Shown piece after piece: positions 1 through 7,275 of a stretch of 9,892 bases of DNA. Location of the stretch: NCBI GenBank assembly GCA_945952575.1, contig CAMFIY010000088.1, positions 1-9,892 on the forward strand, in the 5' to 3' direction. Origin of the DNA: an uncultured Leucobacter sp. GTDB lineage: Bacteria; Actinomycetota; Actinomycetes; Actinomycetales; Microbacteriaceae. Position numbers and translations under genes: made by a program. The notes under the pieces are model-generated. The model ran no database searches, had not been told where the DNA came from, and saw only the letters and a program-made list of their open reading frames with translations. Position 1 is the first letter of the stretch, and the number at the start of each line of letters is the position of its first letter.

Positions 1-2596
<2,596 letters not shown>

Positions 2597-2598
2597 AC

Positions 2599-2823
2599 CT
2601 AGTTCTTCGCCTCCAGCTGGGCGAGCCGACGCTCGACATCGTCGAGCGCATCGGAGAACTCCTCTTCGGCGACCCGGTATCCCTCGGCGACGGCCCCGCC
2701 GAACTCGCGGGCGCCGCGGTTCACGCGGTCGAAGAATCGACGCCCCTCGGGCGTCTGGTTCACGAAGTGCGCGGCGACGAAGCCGAGGGCCACCCCGGCG
2801 ATCAGCCAAGACAGTCTGCGCAT
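2599..2823 (-). CDS. Small single-span membrane protein upstream of alaS
   Basis: A 74-residue protein of unknown function. It starts MRRLSW, followed by a hydrophobic stretch at residues ~5-22 (WLIAGVALGFVAAHFV), which should be one membrane span or uncleaved anchor. A charged tail rich in Glu/Arg/Ala follows (residues ~45-74, EGYRVAEEEFSDALDDVERRLAQLEAKN), probably an amphipathic helix or coiled coil facing the cytoplasm. The start is the ATG at 2821-2823 because a full GGAGG lies 5 nt upstream (2829-2833). An in-frame TTG at 2859 would add 12 residues but lacks such a site. Short membrane proteins between rpsD and alaS are common in actinobacteria, which argues that this is a real gene. 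Its stop is 2 nt from alaS, so the two are probably one transcript. The overall look resembles YtxH-type small proteins, but I cannot assign it to a named family. Confidence 0.85.
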   Translation of the reverse strand: MRRLSWLIAGVALGFVAAHFVNQTPEGRRFFDRVNRGAREFGGAVAEGYRVAEEEFSDALDDVERRLAQLEAKN

Positions 2824-2828
2824 GCTGT

Positions 2829-2833
2829 CCTCC
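2829..2833 (-). promoter_or_regulatory. Strong ribosome binding site for the small membrane protein
   Basis: GGAGG on the minus strand lies 5 nt before the ATG at 2823. It decides that start over the longer TTG-initiated reading. Because alaS has no good site of its own, this may also deliver ribosomes to alaS through coupling. Confidence 0.75.
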
Positions 2834-2866
2834 AGTTCCTGTTGACCCGCGTCGATCAACCCAGTC

Positions 2867-2872
2867 AGTCTA
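2867..2872 (-). promoter_or_regulatory. Possible -10 box for the small gene/alaS transcript
   Basis: TAGACT on the minus strand matches four of six positions of TATAAT and lies about 45 nt upstream of the small-gene start. It sits between the rpsD terminator and the ribosome binding site, where a second promoter would be expected. I see no convincing -35 at 16-18 nt; that position falls inside the terminator stem. This is tentative. Confidence 0.3.
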
Positions 2873-2888
2873 GCGGTGTCGGTAGAGA

Positions 2889-2926
2889 CGAAAGAGGGCG
2901 CCGGCCGAAGCCGACACCCTCTTTCG
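2889..2926 (-). terminator. Hairpin terminator after rpsD with UUCG tetraloop
   Basis: A 38-nt inverted repeat has 17-nt arms. The outer 10 bp (CGAAAGAGGG with CCCTCTTTCG) pair perfectly, then three positions include two mismatches, then 4 bp of CGGC/GCCG close a 4-nt loop. Read on the minus strand the loop is C(UUCG)G, an exceptionally stable tetraloop. It starts 13 nt after the rpsD stop codon. The 3' arm ends in CUCUUUCG followed by UCUCU, which is pyrimidine-rich but not a pure U tract, so read-through into the alaS transcript is possible. Confidence 0.8.
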
Positions 2927-2939
2927 GGAAGCGATCCGC

Positions 2940-3569
2940 TCAGCGAGCCGCGTAGTACTCGACGACGAGCTGCACGTCACAGGTGACGGGCACCTCCGCG
3001 CGCTTCGGGCGCCGCACGAGGCGCGCCTGCAGCTTGTCGAGCTCGACCTCGAGGTAGCCCGGAACCGGGGGCAGCACCTCGGCGTGACCGCCGGCGGCCG
3101 CCACCTGGAAGGGCTCGAGGCCCTCGCTCTTGGGCTTGACGTGGATGAGCTGACCCGGCTTCACGCGGAACGACGGGCGGTCGACGAGCTGGCCGTCGAC
3201 GAGGATGTGACGGTGCACGACGAGCTGACGCGCCTGCGCGGTGGTGCGCGCGAAGCCCGCGCGGACCACGAGCGCGTCGAGACGCATCTCGAGCTGCTCG
3301 ACGAGGTTCTCACCCGTCAGGCCGTCCTTGCGACGGGCCTCGTTGAACTGGATGACCAGCTGCTTCTCGCGGATGCCGTACTGCTCGCGGAGACGCTGCT
3401 TCTCGCGCAGACGGACGGCGTAGTCGCTGTCGGCCTTGCGCTTGGTGCGGCCGTGCTCACCGGGAGCGTAGGGACGCTTCTCCAAGTAGCGGGCGGCCTT
3501 GGGGGTGAGCGCGACGCCGAGGGCGCGCGACAGACGCACCTTGCGGCGGTCCTGGGACTTCGTGACCAC
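2940..3569 (-). CDS. rpsD: 30S ribosomal protein S4
   Basis: Primary 16S rRNA-binding protein that nucleates 30S assembly and helps decoding fidelity at the mRNA entry channel. The 209-residue product matches family length. The N-terminal part has SRALGVALTPKAARYLEKRPYAPGEHG; the S4 RNA-binding domain (residues ~97-160) has LEMRLDALVVRAGFARTTAQ, then ARQLVVHRHILVDGQ and PSFRVKPG; the C-terminus ends VQLVVEYYAAR. The start is GTG at 3567-3569, giving MVTKSQDRRKVRLSRAL as in other Microbacteriaceae, with AAAGGA 7 nt upstream (3577-3582). The frame stays open further upstream, including an ATG at 3602, but that extension has no family counterpart. Only one cysteine is present (VTCDVQ), so this is the zinc-free form lacking the N-terminal Cys cluster. 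It is transcribed alone or after rarA and ends at a strong hairpin. S4 is a known autoregulator in other bacteria. Confidence 0.98.
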   Translation of the reverse strand: MVTKSQDRRKVRLSRALGVALTPKAARYLEKRPYAPGEHGRTKRKADSDYAVRLREKQRLREQYGIREKQLVIQFNEARRKDGLTGENLVEQLEMRLDALVVRAGFARTTAQARQLVVHRHILVDGQLVDRPSFRVKPGQLIHVKPKSEGLEPFQVAAAGGHAEVLPPVPGYLEVELDKLQARLVRRPKRAEVPVTCDVQLVVEYYAAR

Positions 3570-3688
3570 GAAGTGTTCCTTTCGATACGCGGCCGTGTCC
3601 ATCACGGCTCGCGGACGTATCGTCTCGATTCCGCCCCTCACGAACGCACGCCGGGGCGGACGAGAGGGTGGTGCAGGAGTGGAGAGAT

Positions 3689-3710
3689 GCCCGAAAACCC
3701 GGTTTCGAGC
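3689..3710 (-). promoter_or_regulatory. Hairpin at the predicted 5' end of the rpsD leader
   Basis: On the minus strand GCUCGAAA pairs with UUUCGGGC (8 bp including one U-G) around a 6-nt loop CCGGGU. It begins about where transcription from the proposed -10 box at 3717-3722 would start, so it could cap the 5' end of a ~140-nt rpsD leader and affect stability or regulation. The alternative is a weak rarA terminator, 91 nt past the rarA stop, but no U tract follows. Confidence 0.35.
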
Positions 3711-3716
3711 CGATCC

Positions 3717-3722
3717 ATGCTA
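3717..3722 (-). promoter_or_regulatory. Likely -10 box of the rpsD promoter
   Basis: TAGCAT on the minus strand, the same hexamer that precedes rarA, lies about 148 nt upstream of the rpsD start in the 231-nt gap after rarA. The -35 region is not recognisable. A 12-bp perfect palindrome (3726-3737) occupies the spacer, and GCCGATCC occurs on the plus strand at 3709-3716 and again at 3731-3738, on both sides of the -10 box. This looks like a regulated promoter, but it is inferred from pattern alone. Confidence 0.4.
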
Positions 3723-3800
3723 TCAGATCGGCCGATCCTGCCCGCGACCTCTCCGCCTCGGCCTCCGCGCCGACCTCCCGACGCGCGTCCGCACGGGCTC

Positions 3801-5129
3801 TCAGCCGTCGCCGAGGATGCGGCGTATCCGTTCCAGGCGTGCCTGGACGTCGCGCTCGGCCCCGAGCGCCTTGGGCCGGTAGTAGCGGCGACCGCGCAGC
3901 TCGTCCGGGAGGTACTGCTGCGCGACGATTCCCGCCTCGTGGTCGTGCGGATAGCGATAGCCCTTGCCGTGGCCCAGGCGCTTGGCACCGGGATAGTGGG
4001 CGTCGCGCAGGTGTACGGGCACGCGGCCGAAACCGCCCGCGCGGATGTCGGCGATCGCCGCATCGACCGCCAGATAGGCGGCGTTGGACTTCGCCGTGGT
4101 CGCGAGGTACACGGTGGCCTCCGCGAGCGGAATGCGTCCCTCGGGCATGCCGATGAAGGCGACGGCGTCGGCCGCCGCGACCGCGATGACGAGCGCCTGG
4201 GGGTCGGCGAGGCCGATGTCCTCCGATGCCGAGATGACCAGTCGTCGAGCGATGAAGCGCGGGTCCTCCCCCGCCTCGATCATGCGGGCCAGATAGTGGA
4301 CGGCGGCGTCGACGTCGGAACCCCGGATCGACTTGATGAAGGCGCTGATCACGTCGTAGTGCTCGTCGCCCTGGCGGTCGTAGCGCAGCAGCGCGCGATC
4401 GATGGAGGCGGATACCGTCTCAGCGGTGACGGTCGGCGCCGAATCGTCGTCCTCATCCCGCTCGGCGAGCGCGGAGGCCGCCGCCGCCTCGAGACCGGTC
4501 AGCGCGCGCCTCGCATCCCCGGACGCCAGCTGCACCAGCGCGTCGAGCGCGTCGTCGCCCAGCACGACCTCGCCGCGCAGGCCGCGGGGATCCTCGACCG
4601 CACGGCGGAGCAGCAGTGCGAGATCCTCGTCGGTCAACGGCTCGAGCGTGAGCAGCAGGGAGCGTGAGAGGAGCGGGCTGATCACGGAGAACGACGGATT
4701 CTCGGTGGTGGCCGCGACGAGCGTGACCCAGCCGTTCTCCACCCCGGGAAGCAGCGCATCCTGCTGAGCCTTGGTGAAGCGGTGGATCTCGTCCAGGAAC
4801 AGGACGGTGGAGACCCCGTAGAGATCCCGGTCGTCGAGGGCGCGCTGCATCACGGTGCGCACGTCCTTGATTCCGGCTGTCACCGCGGAGAGCTCGACGA
4901 AGCGGCGCCCGCTCGACGCAGCGATCGCTTGCGCCAGAGTCGTCTTGCCCGTGCCCGGCGGCCCCCAGAGGATCACGGAGACCGGACCGGCCGCTCCGTC
5001 TCCCCCGCCCGCCAGGACGCGCAGCGGAGACCCGGCGCGCAACAGGTGCCGTTGGCCCACGACTTCGTCGAGGGACTGCGGGCGCATCCGCACCGCGAGT
5101 GGGGCCGTGTGCCCCTGCTGCGTACTCAT
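3801..5129 (-). CDS. rarA: Replication-associated recombination protein A (RarA/MgsA AAA+ ATPase)
   Basis: Cytosolic AAA+ ATPase of the RarA/MgsA/WRNIP1 family, related to clamp loaders and RuvB. It acts at stalled replication forks and interacts with SSB. The 442-residue product has family length. Visible motifs: QSLDEVVGQRHLL at ~18-30, Walker A GPPGTGKT at 56-63, Walker B LFLDEIHRF at 110-118, sensor-1 TTEN at 141-144, and the SPLLSRS arginine-finger region at 151-157. The C-terminal tetramerisation region includes DVDAAVHYLARMIEAGEDPRFIARR (split here as one helical stretch) and ends with HYPGAKRLGHGKGYRYPHD and QQYLPDELRGRRYYRP. The start at ATG 5127-5129 is chosen because TAGCAT lies exactly 7 nt upstream, which fits leaderless transcription. 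ATGs at 5138 and 5159 are in frame but add residues with no family match. It is divergent from the DUF349 gene and upstream of rpsD on the same strand. Confidence 0.95.
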   Translation of the reverse strand: MSTQQGHTAPLAVRMRPQSLDEVVGQRHLLRAGSPLRVLAGGGDGAAGPVSVILWGPPGTGKTTLAQAIAASSGRRFVELSAVTAGIKDVRTVMQRALDDRDLYGVSTVLFLDEIHRFTKAQQDALLPGVENGWVTLVAATTENPSFSVISPLLSRSLLLTLEPLTDEDLALLLRRAVEDPRGLRGEVVLGDDALDALVQLASGDARRALTGLEAAAASALAERDEDDDSAPTVTAETVSASIDRALLRYDRQGDEHYDVISAFIKSIRGSDVDAAVHYLARMIEAGEDPRFIARRLVISASEDIGLADPQALVIAVAAADAVAFIGMPEGRIPLAEATVYLATTAKSNAAYLAVDAAIADIRAGGFGRVPVHLRDAHYPGAKRLGHGKGYRYPHDHEAGIVAQQYLPDELRGRRYYRPKALGAERDVQARLERIRRILGDG

Positions 5130-5136
5130 GCCTCTC

Positions 5137-5142
5137 ATGCTA
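5137..5142 (-). promoter_or_regulatory. -10 box placing rarA transcription start at its ATG
   Basis: TAGCAT on the minus strand is separated by 7 nt from the A of the rarA ATG at 5129. That is the spacing at which transcription would begin on the start codon, making a leaderless mRNA, a common arrangement in actinobacteria. No properly spaced Shine-Dalgarno precedes this ATG; AGAGG sits only 1 nt away. No clear -35 is seen. Confidence 0.45.
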
Positions 5143-5190
5143 GTGACGACCAGCGACATTCTGACGGCTGCTCAATGCGGTGCCGTGCTC

Positions 5191-5196
5191 TAGAGT
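5191..5196 (+). promoter_or_regulatory. Possible -10 box of the DUF349 gene
   Basis: TAGAGT lies in the divergent intergenic region about 78 nt upstream of the proposed GTG start and would give a leader of roughly 70 nt. It matches TATAAT at four of six positions. The only TTGACA-like element (CTGACG at 5161) is 24 nt away, too far for a normal spacer. Confidence 0.35.
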
Positions 5197-5273
5197 GGAA
5201 TTCGCGATATTCATGGTCGACGCCGTCCGCACGGCACGGGCGCCGGCATCTCTACGAACGACGGGTGAGCACG

Positions 5274-6494
5274 GTGAGCGAAAACGAACAGCCCTGGGGC
5301 CGGGTCGACGAGAGCCGTACGGTCTATGTGCGCGAGGGCGACTCCGAGCGCGAGGTCGGACAGTTCCCCGACGGCACCGCGGAGGAGGCGCTCGCCTATT
5401 TCGAGCGGAAGTATGCCGACCTCGAGGGGCAGGTCATCCTGCTCGAGGCCAGGATCGCCCGCGGCGTCGCGGGCGGAGAGGCCGGCGAGGCCGTCGCGCA
5501 CCTGCAGCAGCAGCTCGTCGAACCGGCCGCGGTCGGCGATCTCGCCGCGCTGCGCGCACGCGTGGAGAAGCTCTCGGGCAAGGCCGGCGAGCTGAGCGAG
5601 AAGCAGAAGGCGGAGCGGGACGCCGCGCGTGCCGAGGCGCTGGCTGCCCGCGAGGCCATCATCGCCGAGGCCGAGGAACTCGCGGCTCAGCCCGAGGCCT
5701 CCATCCGTTGGAAGGACACGGGGCTCGCCTTCGAGCGGCTCTTCACCGAATGGCAGCAGGCCCAGCGCTCCGGCGCGAGCGTCCCTAAGGCGCAGGCCGA
5801 TGCGCTGTGGAAGCGGTTCCGCAGCGCCCGACAGACCTTCGACACCGCCCGCCGGGCCCACTTCGCCAAGATGGACGCGAACAACAAGGACGTGAAGCAC
5901 GCCAAGGAACGGCTGATCAGCCAGGCCGAGGCACTCGCACCTCGCGGCGTCGACGGCATCCCGAGCTACCGGAACCTGCTCGACGAGTGGAAGACGGTCG
6001 GGCGTGCGAGCCGGAAGCTCGACGACCAGCTCTGGGCTCGGTTCAAGGCTGCCGGCGATCAGCTGTACGCCGCGAAGGCCGCCGAGATCGCGCAGCAGGA
6101 CGAGGCGTATGCGGAGAACCTGACGGCCAAGGAGGCGCTGCTCGCCGAGGCCGAGCCGCTGCTCGCCGAGAAGGATCGCGTCGCAGCGCGCAAGCGCCTG
6201 ACCGAGTTCCAGATCAAGTGGGACGAGATCGGCCGCGTGCCGCGCGAGGCGCTGCGCGAGGTCGAGGGACGGCTGCGTGCGATCGAGGATCACGTCAGGG
6301 GACTTGAAGAGGATCACTGGCGCGCGACGAACCCGGAGACCAAGGCGCGCAGCGAGGGCCTGCGCGGGCAGCTCGAGGCGTCCATCGCCGAGCTGTCTGC
6401 CGAGATCGCGTCGACGAAGGACGCGAAGGCCAAGGCCGAGGCCGAGCAGAAACTCGCGACCCAGCAGTCCTGGCTCGCGGCGCTGGGCGACTAG
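5274..6494 (+). CDS. DUF349 repeat protein
   Basis: A 406-residue, highly charged, mostly helical cytosolic protein of unclear biochemical role. Residues ~7-63 form the actinobacterial N-terminal segment (PWGRVDE, VYVREGD, VGQFPDGTAEEALAYFERKY, ADLEGQVILLEARI). An Ala/Glu-rich coiled-coil region follows to ~140. Three DUF349 repeats come next, marked by tryptophans W160 (FTEWQQAQRSG), W239 (LDEWKTVGRA) and W316 (QIKWDEIGRV), at intervals of 79 and 77 residues. The first two are followed by LW.RF (LWKRF, LWARF) and the third by EGRLRAIEDHV. A coiled-coil tail (to 406) ends QQSWLAALGD. Both GTG 5265 and GTG 5274 are possible. I chose 5274 because GAG/GGTGAG lies just upstream, whereas 5265 has no purine-rich site. 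DUF349 genes next to rarA and RSH are common in actinobacteria. No terminator is evident after the stop. Confidence 0.92.
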   Translation: MSENEQPWGRVDESRTVYVREGDSEREVGQFPDGTAEEALAYFERKYADLEGQVILLEARIARGVAGGEAGEAVAHLQQQLVEPAAVGDLAALRARVEKLSGKAGELSEKQKAERDAARAEALAAREAIIAEAEELAAQPEASIRWKDTGLAFERLFTEWQQAQRSGASVPKAQADALWKRFRSARQTFDTARRAHFAKMDANNKDVKHAKERLISQAEALAPRGVDGIPSYRNLLDEWKTVGRASRKLDDQLWARFKAAGDQLYAAKAAEIAQQDEAYAENLTAKEALLAEAEPLLAEKDRVAARKRLTEFQIKWDEIGRVPREALREVEGRLRAIEDHVRGLEEDHWRATNPETKARSEGLRGQLEASIAELSAEIASTKDAKAKAEAEQKLATQQSWLAALGD

Positions 6495-6601
6495 GGCCGC
6501 CACGACACCCGGCGCTCACAGGTCGCCGATTTCCGCCGTTCCGTCGAGTTCTCCACAGATTCGGGAGATCCGCAACGCGGTGCCCCCGATTCGCTCAGGA
6601 T

Positions 6602-6616
6602 GGAGGCATGACCTCC
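6602..6616 (+). promoter_or_regulatory. Hairpin enclosing the start codon of the 6608 gene
   Basis: GGAGG (6602-6606) and CCTCC (6612-6616) can pair in a 5-bp stem with a 5-nt loop that holds the ATG (6608-6610). The GGAGG is only 1 nt from the ATG, so the working Shine-Dalgarno is more likely AGGA at 6597-6600 with 7-nt spacing, partly adjoining the stem. This could lower or regulate translation, or be chance in GC-rich DNA. Confidence 0.3.
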
Positions 6617-7237
6617 CTCGTCGAACCGCCCGCGTTCCGGGTTCCGGATCCCCCTGAGCCGCCCAGATACGATCTGTGGCCGGTGGCCCTGCGCTCGGCG
6701 GGAAGGCTGCGCGGCACCCTGGTTCCGTGCGGGCCCGGCCTGCGCGGGATCGGCTGGCCGGAGACGCCGACGGTGCGCGCAGCTGCGCTGGCCGAGTTCC
6801 TCACGGACGGCCGGATCGCGACGCTGATGACCGCGGCCTGGGTCTGGGGGGCGGCGAAGGAGCCGGGCCGACCCATCCGGGCGAGCACCGTAGGCGGGCG
6901 GCGCAAGCTCGCGGCCGACAACGAGATGCTCCGCACCATGGAGATCCGCTACACCGACGCCGACATCGCCAGACTCGGGCGCTTCGGCGTGACCGGGCCG
7001 AAGCGCACCGTCGTCGACCTGCTGCACACGAGCGAGGAGTTCGGTATCGCGGAGCGGGTGGCCTGCCGCCTGCTCGCCCGCAGCTTCGCGGGCGGGCTCG
7101 CGGGCATCCAGGCGCACCTCTCCACGCACCGAAGGCCCCATCGGAGCCGTGCGTGTTCGCGTCTCGCGGGCATGCTCGCGCCTCCCGAATTGGAGCATTC
7201 GACAGCGACGACGCGGTCGCGGCTGCGCACTCAATAG
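6608..7237 (+). CDS. Uncharacterised protein, AbiEi antitoxin-like fold suspected
   Basis: A 209-residue protein I do not recognise with certainty. Residues ~43-160 follow a pattern common in actinobacterial proteins annotated as AbiEi-family antitoxin/regulator domains: an opening RGIGWPETPTVRAAALAEFL, a TAAWVWG motif at 75-81 (usual form TAAxLWG), a basic segment STVGGRRK at 93-100, then RYTDADIARLGRFGVTGPKR at 114-133 and TVVDLL (134-139), matching the family's 'DI..lG...VT.P.RT..DL' signature. The proline-rich N-terminus (1-40) and the Ser/Thr/Arg-rich C-terminus (~172-209) look disordered. No DUF559/Vsr-type nuclease motif, signal peptide or membrane span is seen, and no AbiEii-like nucleotidyltransferase toxin is nearby, so a toxin-antitoxin role is not supported here. 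The start is supported by AGGA at 7 nt. It is 38 nt upstream of the FAD dehydrogenase gene on the same strand, so co-transcription is likely. The fold assignment is an inference from motif pattern. Confidence 0.75.
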   Translation: MTSLVEPPAFRVPDPPEPPRYDLWPVALRSAGRLRGTLVPCGPGLRGIGWPETPTVRAAALAEFLTDGRIATLMTAAWVWGAAKEPGRPIRASTVGGRRKLAADNEMLRTMEIRYTDADIARLGRFGVTGPKRTVVDLLHTSEEFGIAERVACRLLARSFAGGLAGIQAHLSTHRRPHRSRACSRLAGMLAPPELEHSTATTRSRLRTQ

Positions 7238-7264
7238 ACTCGCAGCAGGACGAGGATGTCGATG

Positions 7265-7270
7265 AAGGAG
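7265..7270 (+). promoter_or_regulatory. Ribosome binding site fixing the FAD dehydrogenase start
   Basis: AAGGAG lies 5 nt upstream of the ATG at 7276. The same frame is open far upstream (from 6676), overlapping the preceding gene, so this site is what decides the start. Confidence 0.75.
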
Positions 7271-7275
7271 CGGGC

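Noticed and set aside
3570..3602. Longer S4 starting at the ATG at 3602.
   Set aside because: The added residues MDTAAYRKEHF match no S4, and a good AAAGGA precedes the GTG at 3569.
3084..4667. A 527-codon plus-strand open frame.
   Set aside because: It runs antisense through rpsD, the intergenic gap and rarA, both certain genes, and the product shows no family features.
5211..6503. A 430-codon minus-strand open frame.
   Set aside because: It is antisense to the DUF349 gene, whose repeats are clear. The Leu/Arg-rich product is a mirror of its Glu/Ala codons.
6549..6557. DnaA-box-like TTCTCCACA.
   Set aside because: One mismatch to TTATCCACA, a single copy with no AT-rich region or dnaA/dnaN neighbours; chance is the simplest reading.
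7120..7237. Possible frameshift in the odd Ser/Thr/Arg-rich C-terminus of the 6608 protein.
   Set aside because: The other forward frames here give no better family-like continuation that I can recognise, so a disordered tail is as likely.
6676..7275. N-terminal extension of the FAD dehydrogenase frame by 200 codons.
   Set aside because: It overlaps the 6608 gene out of frame and is low complexity, while a strong AAGGAG marks the ATG at 7276 and the FAD motif falls at the usual position from there.
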